From Halichondria panicea (taxonomy: Eukaryota; Porifera; Demospongiae; Suberitida; Halichondriidae): DNA of 64,000 nucleotides. Positions 27,447-38,720 of the stretch are shown here, piece after piece; the first letter of the stretch is position 1, and the number at the start of each line of letters is the position of its first letter. The notes below the pieces were generated by a model. It was not told the origin of the DNA. It did not search any database and worked only from the letters and a program-made list of their open reading frames with translations. Both the position numbers and the translations under genes were made by a program. The stretch lies in contig NC_087377.1 in assembly GCF_963675165.1 (NCBI RefSeq), positions 16,906,518 to 16,970,517 on the forward strand. Reading direction: 5' to 3'.

Positions 27447-29580
27447 AATCCTCGTTGTTGAGCTGATGGATTGCAATCTGAGATCCTATTACTCTGGCCT
27501 TGATAAAGAGTTCCTCACTAGCGAATGTGAAATAAGCCTCTCCAAAGACATGGCTTGTGGTCTGGCCTACATTCACAGCAAGCAGATTATCCACCGTGAC
27601 CTCTGTGGCGATAACGTTTTGCTGAAGCTTACACGACCAGTGCCTGTTGCAAAGATTTCTGACTTTGGCATGTCACGGCTATACGATCCCTCCAAGCTTA
27701 GCCACACCCTCACAGCCATTGGTCACCGTATGGGGTATCTACCTCTCGAGGCTATTCGATTGGACAAGGATATTTACGATAATAGCTTGGATGTGTTCTC
27801 TCTTGGGGCGATTATGATGCAGATTGTTTGCAAGCTGAAGACGATCAAATCTGTGGAAGATCGATCATTCCATGTTGCCCAGATACCTCACACACACAGG
27901 TTGAGGAAGCTTATCGACAGTTGTTTGCAAGAAGACATGAGGAGGAGACCATCTGCCAGGGACGTCTGTGAGTCAATGATAAGTATATTATGTGTTTTAC
28001 GTTTCAGCTAACTGTAACCCTAACGAAAAAATCATATCCGTCTATTAATGTTGGTATCGATTTTAGATACTTACCTAACAACAAGCTCGGACCCAGTGGA
28101 GGCAACAAAGAAGGAGTCAAAGGACACTGAACAAGTCAAGATGGTGCGTACATGTAGTGTGAATGAGATTCCCACAGCAACAATAGTATTGTACCTTAAC
28201 ATGCATGGATGCTGTCTCATGTGTTAAGCCGTAACTACACATCCGTTTGAGTGTGCCTATAATTATGTACTTCCTTTAGCGGTTCTCGTTCTGTTGTAGA
28301 ATTTCCACTAATGATATTCACGTCTGTGTTTTAATTCAAAGATTTCCACCAACGTTCCCCTGTACAGCCACACAGGGAACAGACTGAGCACAAATATGCT
28401 GAGCTGGTCAGGAGAGACGCCATCATTCAACAGCAGAGACAGGTGAGACAAAATGCACCATTATATTATTGCAGAGCTATAGTAGAAGCTTTGATCTCTT
28501 ATAATCGTACTGTACATTCTATTAGACTGGTGGGCTTGGCCTCTTAAGCTAATTAGAGAAAGTGATTTAGTGTGCATGCAATTAATGCTACAAGTAACAC
28601 TTGCTTGTTAGTAGACACTATCCTAATTACACTCATTCATTATTCAGGGTCCCCCTCCCAGAGAGTTGAGACCTCCACTCACTCTGGAATGGAGAAAAGG
28701 AAAAGACATGCCAATCAAGATGGGCTACTCGGTACAGAGTGTTGTTATCGGTGACACGGTGTATGTTGGTGGAGGTGATGCAGGCGATGATCGTAATAGC
28801 TGTACAGTGATGAAGCTCGAGCAAGATCAATGGACCGAACTACCAGAGTACATTGCCTACTGGTTCGCTATGACATCACTCGCTAATCGACTAGTGCTGG
28901 TGGGAGGAGGAATTGATCCAAAAAACAAGAAACGCACCGATGAGCTTGCAGTGTTTGAGTCAGGGGAATGGATTCACCCGTACCCACCTATGAACATTGC
29001 TCGTTCTTCCTCAACAGCTGTCTCCTTCAACAACCACATCATTGTAGCTGGTGGGCGTGATGATGAAGGACATGCCCTCTCCTCTGTGGAGGTGTTGGAT
29101 GTGGCATCAAGAAGATGGTACATTGCTCAGTCACTACCTAACCCACGATCAGAACTGAAATCAACTCTCATAGGAAACACCCTCTACCTAATGGGAGGGT
29201 ACGATCACAATGGGAGTGCAACCACAACAGTGCATCACGTCGACCTCGATGAACTAATTGCAAAAGCCCCTTCCCACCAGGACACATCCACTCTCTGGCA
29301 GACCTTACAGGAAGTACCACTCGTGTGGTCAGCTCCTCTCAGTATTGGGAAGTCACTATTAGCCGTTGGTGGAGCGGACGACAGAGCCAACCTAAGTTCA
29401 TTGATCCACCTCTACCAGCCTGACACCAGGAGGTGGGTGAAAGTGGGAGACCTGCCTACTGCACGATATTGCTGCACATGCTCAGTACTTCCTAGTGGAG
29501 AGGTCATTGTAGCCGGAGTACAGACAAATTCACATACTAATGTTATTACTCAAACCGTGGATTTCTTCTCTATAAAATAA
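27447..29580 (+). pseudogene. Unit 5: 5'-truncated class I kinase - coil - Kelch gene
   Basis: Coding sequence resumes in the middle of the kinase at ILVVELMDCNLRSYYSGL. The Death exon, glycine loop and catalytic lysine are gone. The rest is open: kinase end 27447-27967 with HRDLCGDN and DFG, linker 28067-28143, coil 28368-28442 (HKYAELVRRD, one unusual Tyr), Kelch 28648-29580. No promoter block is visible; the upstream neighbour is an antisense USF-like tail. The Kelch exon carries its own variable residues, and the last double glycine is lost (VAGVQT). Without the lysine no active kinase can be made. Confidence 0.75.
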
Positions 29581-30340
29581 TGATTAGTTAGTGTTTCTCT
29601 TTGTAGTGTTAATGATCTTGATATTTTTTATCTGTGAGAAAGCTTTTCTATTTGTTAAGTTGCAACAGAATTTCATCGTAGTTAATATGAAGTGGCATGT
29701 AGACATGCAGACAAAACGGTTTACAACTGTTGATTTCTTCTCTATAAGTGCTAATTAGTTAATTATTTTGTTAATTGCTTCTCTTTATATTTGTGCGATG
29801 AGTTTATAACGATATTGATATTCTTTTATCATGTTGAGAAATTAAGTTGCAACAGAATTTTATCGCATATATTATTATGATGACATGAAGTGGTACATAC
29901 ATAATTACATTGGCAGAAAATAGTACAAAAACAGACAAAATAATATTTAACAGTCTTATAACAAGTTCAGGTTCATAACAAGTTCAGGTCCTTAGTTGAG
30001 GTCTTGTAAGCAGTGTACAATAGTATGTATGATCTGGCTAAGCAAGTAACGTGAGTAATAAAATAAAACTAGACTATAGGCTGAAACTTTTGAGAAAAGA
30101 GTTTTAGTAGAATCATAGACACGTACTTTATTGCACTATATAATTATAATACTTCCAGTGAAACAGTAAAACAGTAGCTGTACTCTATAATTTTTAGATC
30201 CCACTTGAGTGTATTTAGCAGGGAACTATGAGCTATAGTACCGGTACTACAGATTGCTCTGGGCTACAAACTACAATATTGTACATTGTATTGTGATTTA
30301 CAAGAAGATACACATGTAATAACATAAAAATTATTGTAGC
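29581..30340. other. Unit 5 3' flank, rearranged
   Basis: 29720-29765 repeats the last codons of a Kelch exon (TVDFFSISAN-like) downstream of the real stop. 29900-30190 is a patchwork of the antisense tail region (a short remnant of the DLNLL exon at 29965-30005) and sequence found after unit 3. No intact gene. Confidence 0.5.
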
Positions 30341-30381
30341 TAGCTAGATGCTTTGTCTAGTAATATAATAACAGAACTAGA

Positions 30382-30870
30382 ATGAAAGAGAGAAGCTCTA
30401 GTTTCTTTTTTTGGCTTTGTTCGAAAGCAGTAGGAGACGCTCGTTTTTTGGGCATTGTGCTGTGCTTTTTTGCTGCAAGGCTGCATGGGGGAGGAGCTGG
30501 ATGTATGGAAGTGCTGGGATTCCAGCTTTGGCTTCTTCCTAAAGTTCCTTTCGCTTTGTTTAAGAGTAGTATAGGAGCCGCTTGTTTGCTGCAAATTATA
30601 GCTTATAGGTGTCTTCCTTTCGCTTTGTGAGAGCCGCTCGTTTCTTGGGAAGTGTGCTGGGCTTGTTTGCAGCTGGATGTTTCCTTTTTGTGGGTGGAGC
30701 TATATATAGGACTATAATTTTGTCCATCAAACTGAGATGGAGGAACAGGGTTGACTTGAATAGAGACCACAGATTTAGTAGAGACACAGAGATGCCAACT
30801 CTTCAGATATTAGTTTTCAAAAAAATAATGATGCAGTTGCTAGGAAGGCTGTTTATATAGGTTGACTGTT
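30382..30870. other. Non-coding stretch with an internal diverged duplication
   Basis: Two similar phrases, GAGACGCTCGTTTTTTGGGC (30432) and GAGCCGCTCGTTTCTTGGGA (30630), each followed by TGTGCTG and a GC-rich TTTGCTGCA or TTTGCAGCT, indicate an old duplication. No gene recognised. Confidence 0.4.
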
Positions 30871-30917
30871 GCTAAGCTAGTGCATTTCTAGTAGCCAATA
30901 GGTTTTGGGATCTAAAT

Positions 30918-31026
30918 CAGTTAGAACATGTGCATTCGGTATCTATGGTTATAGTGTCCCTCATCCCTCGGGCTAAAGTTTTGGGACACTATAACACATA
31001 GATACCTCATGCCCATGTTCTAACTA
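30918..31026. repeat. Short hairpin-forming element
   Basis: Left part GTTAGAACATG, GGTATCTATG, TTATAGTGTCCC and right part GGGACACTATAA, CATAGATACC, CATGTTCTAAC are reverse complements with small offsets around a loop of about 25 bp. It looks like a small foldback element. Confidence 0.7.
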
Positions 31027-31734
31027 TAACATAAAACCCCTATAGAGTGACAAGATTAAGTAGGCAAAAGGGACACCACACACAACACATGTACTGGTAC
31101 GGAATATGTAGTCTCGCGAGCAGACGTGGGAGGGAGGGAACGTCTGGTAACTATTGCAGCAATTCCGTGGACCACTGCCAGAATGTTGGCAGTGCCAATC
31201 AGATTTGTCCACGTCATAGTGGGCGGGTAACACCCCGTATATTTTCCTATTATAGCATAAAATGAACGTGAAAAGAAGGATTATTACTCTAGCAAAGGCT
31301 AATTTTAGTGTTGAACTATACCTGGTTGCGAGGGAACTTGGTTACAAGGAGCTCAGACCAAGCAAGAGCTAGCTAGCTGCATATGAAAATATTTGTCTAC
31401 ATGTGAATTTGTTAACAACTTGTGTCGCAGTATCGGGTATAATTCTACGAGTATATCGTTATGCAGAATTACTTGCTAATAATATTATATGCAAACCAAT
31501 AGCATAATGATATTGGTTGGGGTTCAAGAGCATTGTTCATCTGAATGGGCATCCCCGCCTAGGGGATTAACCCCTCAGCCTTTCGGGGGTTATATTTTAG
31601 CCAGATCTTATTTTCTTTAAAATGGTATTTTACCACAGTAACCTATTACTCAATCTGGTGCCCATGCACATGATATGCTCTTGTCACAGTGCCGGACAGG
31701 GTGCAAACTGACCGACACTGGAGATACAAAAAGA

Positions 31735-31850
31735 ACTAAAAGAACTAAGCATAATTATAAGTACAAGGGGTGGGAATGAGGAGGGGAATGAACTAAAAGA
31801 ACTAAGCATAATTATAAGTACAAGGGGTGGGAATGAGGAGGGGAATGAAT
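31735..31850. repeat. Two-copy 58-bp tandem duplication
   Basis: A segment starting AGAACTAAGCATAATTATAA at 31741 is repeated at 31799, including GGGGTGGGAATGAGGAGGGG. It lies inside the 9-bp-duplication element. Confidence 0.9.
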
Positions 31851-31987
31851 GATGGACGTCTGATATGCTCACAAAGTGACTGCTAATAGTTCTGAGACTG
31901 CCACAAGGCTTCAACTTTAGTGCACATGCGTTGAGATGAGTGACGTCATTGCGGCCTCCATTTAATATGCTATTAAATTCCATGTTA

Positions 31988-32366
31988 CCGTATATGCTCG
32001 ATCAGAGGCCGCTCTTGTATAAAGGCCGCACTCAAATAGTAGCCTCCCTTGCTAGCAAAATGAAACATTTAGTAGCCGCTCTCAAATAGTAGCCTCAGTG
32101 AACTAGCATTTCTGCACGTGGGCCAAAAAATTATTACTAGCTAGCTACATGTACGTAGCTACAAGTAGCAGCTTGTTAGTGCTTCACAAAGACTTTCTCA
32201 TGGCAGAGTTCAAGTTTATGCAGGTGAAAACAACTTTAGATGACAAACTAAATTATCTGGAGCTAATAAACGCCGCTCTTGAACAGTGGCCTCTCTTGAA
32301 TTGTAGCCTCCTCTTCCAGCAAAATGAAACATTTAGTAGCCGCGGCTCCTGATCAAGCATATACGG
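31988..32366. mobile_element. 379-bp TA-flanked MITE (CCGTATATGC ends)
   Basis: Left end CCGTATATGCTCGATCAGAG, right end complementary (TGATCAAGCATATACGG), flanked by TA at 31986-31987 and 32367-32368. Internal text repeats GCCGCTCTC and AGTAGCCTC, suggesting internal duplication. The terminal CCGTATA matches the element at 18766-19160. Confidence 0.85.
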
Positions 32367-32519
32367 TAATTAACAAATATCTTGCACGTGACTACATTCC
32401 TCAGTGCTATGGAATTGCTGCAATAGTTACCAGACGTTCCCTCTAGGAGTCTGCTTGCAAGACTACGGAATATGTACGTACTTACATTATGAATACTAGA
32501 ATGATCGTAAGAGTCAGTT

Positions 32520-32966
32520 AAAAGTGATACCTTTTGTGGAGAGTGAGAGCTGCTGAGCTTTGGCACTCTCCAGGAACTTATTAAAGTCCTCCTCGTCCTG
32601 AGTCAGTGTTCTGTAGCCAGGATAAACAACACATGGACACATTCAAACTGGTAGTGTGATGAAGGGTCTGGTACACGTACTGTACAATGTCATGTACAAA
32701 TATTGTGAGCTAGTGTTCTCAATTAACACACGTTTCCCTGTACATACCTAAACTGCATACATTGAAGCATACCTTGTATACAAGTGCATGTACATACAGA
32801 CTAGTGAGCATACTAGGTTCCCATTCTTTGTACTGTACATTCAATAGTACACAGTGGACTCATTGCACTGCATAACTACACATTATACACACGTACCTTG
32901 TTCTTGATGAAGGTTCTTCTCAATGCCAGCTATAATGGTTAGCGCATGCGCAAGCAGTCGAGTAAT
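32520..32966 (-). pseudogene. Antisense exon relics: GYRTLTQDEEDFDKF exon and GIEKNLHQEQ exon
   Basis: Minus strand: 32545-32625 encodes PGYRTLTQDEEDFDKFLESA and onward to LSLSTKG with a following donor; here the residue after FDKFL region differs slightly (FNKFLES). 32895-32935 encodes GIEKNLHQEQ and a donor. The order on the minus strand and the shared intron match 61890-62300. Homology to the array ends near 32966, where unrelated sequence starts. The protein family is not recognised. Confidence 0.4.
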
Positions 32967-33179
32967 CGTAGATATGGCACGATTGTTAAATGACAAGCTT
33001 TTGACTACCATTGGTAGCCAGTAATGTTGTAGTCAACAAAGACAGCCGATTTTCAGTGAATGAGGAAAGAACTGAGTAGACTCTAGTTGTGGTCACATGT
33101 AAAAAAAAGTATATATCTAGGATGGGCAGTCACGTATATATGTATATGCTGAGTGTCTATGTATTGTATATAGCCAACT

Positions 33180-33668
33180 GAGTAGTTTGAGCATTTAAGA
33201 CTTAGTTGGGTAGTAGCCAGGTAGTTCAGTTGGTATAGTCGAGTAGCTATATAGTTGGGTAGTGGAGTAGCTATAGGTAGTTGGGTAGTCAAGTAGTCGA
33301 GTAGTTAGGTATAGTGAAGTAGTGCAGTAGCTAGGTAGTTGCATGGGTAGTCAAGTAGTTGGGTAGTCAAGTAGTTGGGTAGTCAAGTAGTCGGGTTAGT
33401 CAAGTAGTTGGGTAGTTGGGTAGTCAAGTAGTTGGGTAGTGAAGTAGTCAAGTAGTTGGGTAGTGAAGTAGTCGGATAGTTGGGTAGTGAAGTAGTTGGG
33501 TATATATAGTGAAGTAGTGAAGTAGTTGGGTAGTGCAGTAGCTAGGTAGTTGGGTAGTGAAGTAGTTGGATAGTGCAGTAGCTAGGTAGTTGGGTAGTGA
33601 AGTAGTTGGGTAGTGAAGTAGTGAAGTAGTGAGTGAGGTAGTGAAGTAGTCGAGTAGTGAAGTAATTG
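33180..33668. repeat. GTAGTTGGGTAGTGAA minisatellite
   Basis: An irregular array of short words GTAGT, TGGGTAGT, GAAGTAGT and CAAGTAGT over almost 500 bp. Open frames on the minus strand (TTSLLHYP-type) are artefacts of the repeat. Confidence 0.95.
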
Positions 33669-34670
33669 TACGGGAGCTCTGTGCTGCATTTAGTGACAAA
33701 CAGATCTCAATCACTGTGCAAGACTTTCAGAAGAGAATTGCCAACTTCCCTTTGAACACTGTCAATCCCCAATGGTTCCTAAACAAAACAACTGACAGGA
33801 CCACGATGCCATCTAGCTAGCATCCATGCATGCTAAGCAAAAGAAGTGCTCGCAGATCTACCAGTCCACCTTTGACGAGTCTTTTCTCGAAAAGTTGGAA
33901 GCAGGTATATGTAATTATAATAATTATAACATTCATCAATATTCATGCTAAAATTATAATTTATCAGGGCATACCTTTAATAGATAGTATATGCAGCATG
34001 CACATAATTATAATCATACAATTTTGTGTCCTTTTTATAGCTATACATGGAGAAGAGGTGTGTTCAGCTATAGAGGAAGTTGACAAGGACTCCAGTGGCC
34101 TTTGGGGCGGGGAGAGTCAGACTCCTCCAAAGGAAACCAGTGTGGAAAGAGAGACCCCTCCATCATCAGACACTCCTCATGTTGTAGAGACCCCTCCATC
34201 AAACAGCAGTACAACTCCTCCTTTGGTAGAGACCCCTCCATCATCAGACACTCCTCACGTGGTAGAGATCCCTCCATCAAACAGCAGTACAACTCCTCCT
34301 GTGGTAGCTGTAGAGACCCCTCCATCAGACAGTGGTACGAACAGAGATCCAGCGAGCAGTGGTGAAGCCGTGACAAAACAACTAAAGCGTGCTCTTACAC
34401 TTTGCACTGAAGACAATATACTCCTGTGTTGAAGCGCAGCAAACGGATGAAGGGGAGACACAGTACCACCCCTGTGGTGAAACGCAGACGCATGAACAAA
34501 AAGATCAACAAAAAGATCGACACAAACATTTGTCAGCAGTGCCAGCAGGCAGGAGACGAGGAGAATTGGGTGGGATGTGATTACTGTCCACGTTGGTTCC
34601 ACATTAATTGCGTGAGGATTGACCAACATGCATGACATCCGTGAACAGTGGAAATGCTCAATATGTTAAA
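33668..34670 (+). pseudogene. Fragment of a second PHD-finger element gene
   Basis: An exon at about 33675-33800 (RELCAAFSDKQISITVQDFQ) is followed by KKCSQIYQSTFDESFLEKLE up to a donor at about 33904. A further exon from about 34053 (EEVCSAIEEVDKDSSGL) carries repeats of TPPSSDTPHVVE and TPPSNSSTTPP, then a basic stretch and a PHD finger (CQQCQQAGDEENWVGCDYCP, RWFHINC, WKCSIC). The layout repeats the C-terminal half of the minus-strand ATPase-PHD gene at 39712-41335. A frame change near 34410 and a 4-bp CATG duplication near 34626, just before the final WKCSIC, break it. The N-terminal ATPase half is absent. Confidence 0.6.
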
Positions 34671-34679
34671 CAGATTGTT

Positions 34680-35280
34680 CTAAGTTTCTGGGCTATCACT
34701 TACGTTTTGTGTTCACCTAGTAGATATATATCTAGATCTATACTCATTTATTTACTCATTTATTTACTCAATAACAGCTCAATGTTCACTTTGTAGTAAA
34801 TGTCATGGTGTTTAGTTATTATGCTTCGGTGCGCATGCGCAAGTGAGGTATACGGTAGTGTGTCTGTGTGTCTGTGTGTGTGTAGACTGTTTCAGCTACT
34901 CAAGGATCAATGAAGTGCAAGTAAGAGTTTCTATAGGCTGCTAGTCATGTTTTCTTGGCTTGGTATTTGTGGATTTGCAAAATAAAGCTTCGTTCTCGAG
35001 TTATGCCTAGTTTTGCTTACCATTGCTGCCTTTTCAGAAGAGTCCGTAGCAAAACTTGTTCACCGAGTGTTGCTACTCTACTTAGTGATATAATGCATGA
35101 TTTGAGAGCACATGAATTGTGTGTGTTCTGTGGTAAGGGATGACGTAAGTAAAATAACTTATACCCTGAGCTGAGCTGTGGCCGGGCCATGCCTTGCCTC
35201 GAGACCAGGCCTGTTGATCTTTACGTATATACCTCCATAGATAGTATCTATGATACCTCTCAGCTTTTGGAGTGATAGTT
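34680..35280. other. Non-coding stretch
   Basis: No gene is supported. A weak open frame at 34955-35143 has no recognised domain. Confidence 0.4.
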
Positions 35281-35288
35281 ATTGCGCG

Positions 35289-35363
35289 TGTACAGTGTAA
35301 TCTCGCGGACCCTTGGAGACCCTGGTATATTATAACCTCTGGCTTGCGAGACTATGTACAGTG
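35289..35363. mobile_element. 57-bp miniature relative of the 9-bp-duplication element
   Basis: 35298-35354 starts TAATCTCGCGGACC and ends GGCTTGCGAGACTA, matching the outermost bases of the element at 31109-32465. TGTACAGTG flanks it on both sides (35289-35297 and 35355-35363). It is one of the smallest insertions one could delimit, and it independently supports the 9-bp duplication. Confidence 0.75.
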
Positions 35364-35569
35364 TATGTTATTATTTTGGCGGGTAATTATTTTTCAAGGG
35401 TAGACTCTATAATGAACAGGCACTTTTTGCGGTTGATATTTTCGCGGGTTGGTGCAATTTATGAAATGCACATTGACAAAACATAATTATTAGCACTCGA
35501 AGATTATACCCGCCATATATACATGTACCATATAGGTAGATATGCATGTGTGTGTGTGTGTGTGTGTCC

Positions 35570-37195
35570 ACAAAGTTCCTTACATCAAGGTAAATTCTCA
35601 CAAATGGCAGACTGTGAGTTGAGTGCATGCGGTTATATGGGTTGCATGTATATGTGCATTCTTTACGTAGAGATAAATTTCTCACACATGCAGCGTCTGT
35701 TGTGTATACATGCATGTATATACATGTCCTAAAAGTTCCTTACATGAGTATAAATTCCTTACAATGTGTGCCAATCACACATACATGCATGCATGCATGT
35801 GGGTGTGCATGTGTACATAATTATGTATATATTTATATATATATATATATGTCCCTGACAGTTCCTTACATAAGGATAAATTGCTTACAAATATAATTAT
35901 AGTTGTAATTTCGTTGTATATGCATGCATGCATGTGTATGTCCTGAAAGTTCCTTACCATAAGGAGAAATTCCTTACAAGTATTGTGTATCACATGTGCA
36001 TGTATGTATGCATGGGTGTGCATCACATGTGTATGCCTGAAAGTTCCTTACATAAGGAGAAATTCCTTACAAATAAATTATGGTGTCCAATTTTATTGTG
36101 TATCACATGTGGGTGTGCATCACATGTGTGTATGCCTGAGAGTTCCTTATACATAAGGAGAAATTCCTTACAAATAAAGTGTCCAATTTTATTGTGTATC
36201 ACATGTGCATGGGTGTGCATCACATGTGTGTATGCCTGAACGTTCCTTACATAAGGAGAAATTCCTTACAAATAAATTATGGTGTCCAATTTTATTGTGT
36301 ATCACATGTGGGTGTGCATCACATGTGTGCATGTATGCCTGAGAGTTCCTTATACATAAGGAGAAATTCCTTACAAATAAATTATAGTGCCCAATTTATT
36401 GTATATCACATGTGGGTGCATGTGCATCACATGTGTGTATGCCTGAAAGTTCCTTACATAAGGAGAAATTCCTTACAATTAAATGATGGTGTCCAATTTT
36501 ATTGTGTATCACATGTGGGTGTGCATCACATGTGTGTATGCCTGAAAGTTCCTTACATAAGGAGAAATTCCTTACAAATAAATTATGGTGTCCAATTTTA
36601 TTGTGTATCACATGTGGGTGTGCATCACATGTGTGTATGCCTGAAAGTTCCTTACATAAGGAGAAATTCCTTACAAATAAATTATGGTGTCCAATTTTAT
36701 TGTGTATCACATGTGGGTGTGCATCACATGTGTGCATGTATGCCTGAGAGTTCCTTATACATAAGGAGAAATTCCTTACAAATAAATTATAGTGCCCAAT
36801 TTATTGTATATCACATGTGGGTGCATGTGCATCACATGTATGTATGCCTGAAAGTTCCTTACATAAGGAGAAATTCCTTACAATTAAATGATGGTGTCCA
36901 ATTTTATTGTGTATCACATGTGGGTGTGCATCACATGTGTGTATGCCTGAAAGTTCCTTACATAAGGAGAAATTCCTTACAAATAAATTATGGTGTCCAA
37001 TTTTATTGTGTATCACATGTGGGTGTGCATCACATGTGTGTATGCCTGAAAGTTCCTTACATAAGGAGAAATTCCTTACAAATAAATTATGGTGTCCAAT
37101 TTTATTGTGTATCACATGTGGGTGTGCATCACATGTGCATGTGTATGCCTGAAAGTTCCTTACATAAGGAGAAATTCCTTACAAATAAAATATTA
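35570..37195. repeat. 99-bp satellite with 405-bp higher-order repeat
   Basis: The unit contains GTTCCTTACATAAGGAGAAA, TTCCTTACA, a spacer with GTGTCCAATTTTATTGTG, and two ATCACATGTG motifs. Early units (35570-35990) are diverged and irregular; from about 36030 they are nearly identical. Unit lengths of 99 bp with variants of about 102-105 bp form a 405-bp super-unit: 36283-36687 is repeated at 36688-37092. Because 99 is a multiple of three, long open frames appear on both strands; they are not genes. A lone diverged unit lies at about 38660-38722. Confidence 0.93.
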
Positions 37196-37220
37196 GTGTC
37201 CGCATTGTGTATAATTATCT

Positions 37221-37762
37221 GACTAGAAAAACATTTGCAATGTGAAAAATTGCTAGGATTGGCCAGGGGAACCACAAAAAAGCGTGGGAACAAGAAATCA
37301 GACGAGAGCATAACTCCAATCCGTTACAACGTCAATCATGCACATGTATACTGGTAGTTTTCCCATGTTTTCCCAGCCAATATGCCACGCAATTTTTACT
37401 GGTGGAGTGATGACCAATCCCTATATATATTTATTATAAGAATGTGGGGCACATTATCATGATGATTTGTGATGAATTGATGTTCCTAATACATGCAGTG
37501 TTGAGCACAGGTACACACAGTCCATCCATGCGTAGTAACATGCACGGACCGTACTGGTGACTGCATGGAATGATGTGGTGGATGGAAGCTGATAGGTGGA
37601 TCTGGAACACAGTCTATTATTTAATATACTATGTATTGTACATGTTCATGACGTTGTAACGGATTGGAGTTATGCTCTCGTCTGATTTCTTGTTCCCACG
37701 CTTTTTTGTGGTTCCCCTGGCCAATCCTAGCAATTTTTCACATTGCAAATGTTTTTCTAGTC
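37221..37762. repeat. Perfect 114-bp inverted repeat with 314-bp loop
   Basis: 37221-37334 and 37649-37762 are exact reverse complements with no gap or mismatch. The inner 314 bp is unrelated to the arms. The outer edges are sharp and no clear target duplication is visible. Each arm can be read as MLSSDFLFPRFFVVPLANPS from its inner side, but no splice or domain context supports a protein. Confidence 0.95.
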
Positions 37763-37764
37763 GG

Positions 37765-38720
37765 ATTCCCTTTCTTTTTCAGTACAGTTTACGTATCATG
37801 ACATGCATAAGTGGAACGTCAAGAGGCAGTACAAGAAGAGAAGACAGGACTAATCAGATATCTTCTCGAATATCTCTGGACTAATAATTATAGTATAATG
37901 AGTAATAATTTATTGCTTGATAATTATGTTGAATTTGCGAATCAGTATTAAATGACAGCCATTTTAAGAGCATGATATCTAGCCAGTGCATATAGCATGC
38001 CTGTCAGAGAAAGGGAGCTAGAGCTGAACAGTGTGAAGAAAAGGAACACCTCAGGCTCTGGAAAAGCACTGCTGCACTGATTTTAGGCACACGGTTTTTT
38101 AGCCACGCCTATCTATTATTATTGGCCACAACGTAATTGCTGAGTCATTAAAGATGGCGGAATTGTCTAGGTAAGAGAAATAGAGACTGAGAGGTCATCT
38201 GCCTCGTGGAAGCAATCGCAAATCTGAAGAAGCGCTTTGTAATCCAGGTTGTAGTCGTTTGGAAACCCTGTACAGAATGTCCTGGAGATGGCTGTACTTG
38301 GAGTAAATGCTGGGCAAGAAACTTACTTACTTACTTACTCACTTACTTACTTACTTACTTACTTAGTCAGTCAGACAAAGAGCGGTGAAACGTCGAAATA
38401 GTGCAATTTTTAAAATGAAAATATTCATTCATTAAAATGTTTATGGATTATGAAATGAGAGATACAAAGAGAGAAAAGGCTAAATAAACTATCTGTTCAG
38501 CCAGTTTCTTGATGTGGCCTTTCCCTGCAGAGATAGAACAGTTTGAACATGAGTCAAAATAATTGAAATATTGCTAAACACGGGCAAACCCACTGCCAAT
38601 CCTATGTAAAACCTACTGGTTTTACTAATACATGCATGCATGCATGTGCATGGGTGTGCATGCATCACATGTGTGTATATGTTCTGAAAGTTCCTTACAT
38701 AAAGATAAATTCCTTACAAT
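37765..38720. other. Non-coding stretch with ACTT microsatellite
   Basis: No gene is seen. 38320-38365 is an (ACTT)n tract with one interruption. A stray satellite unit sits at 38660-38722. Confidence 0.5.

Larger units (their letters stand above)
31100..32474. mobile_element. Non-autonomous DNA element with 9-bp target duplication
   Basis: The element runs 31109-32465. Its ends are inverted repeats of about 70 bp, TAGTCTCGCGAGCAGAC on the left and the counterpart ending GTCTGCTTGCAAGACTA on the right. Both contain GGAACGTCTGGTAACTATTG or its complement. CGGAATATG flanks both sides (31100-31108, 32466-32474). The related uninterrupted sequence at about 61821 (TGGTATACAATATGTACGTA) shows one copy. 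Nine-base duplications suggest a Mutator-like group, though the shared TA at the ends leaves some ambiguity. No transposase; a TA-flanked MITE is nested inside. Confidence 0.8.

Noticed and set aside
31550-31600. Hairpin AGGGGATTAACCCCT followed by a T-rich tract, like a bacterial terminator
   Set aside because: It is in eukaryotic non-coding DNA inside a mobile element, with no gene ending there.
33083-33714. Minus-strand frames with LLHYPTTS-like repeats
   Set aside because: They are artefacts of the GTAGT minisatellite.
35570-37195. Regular repeats reminiscent of a CRISPR array
   Set aside because: Spacers are not unique; the whole 99-bp unit repeats, and the genome is eukaryotic.
36179-37222. 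Long open frames on both strands with repeated peptides
   Set aside because: They follow from a satellite unit of 99 bp, a multiple of three; there is no start context, splice sites or domain.
37129-37884. Two frames sharing MLSSDFLFPRFFVVPLANPS as possible small secreted proteins
   Set aside because: Both come from the arms of one perfect inverted repeat and have no splice, domain or promoter support.
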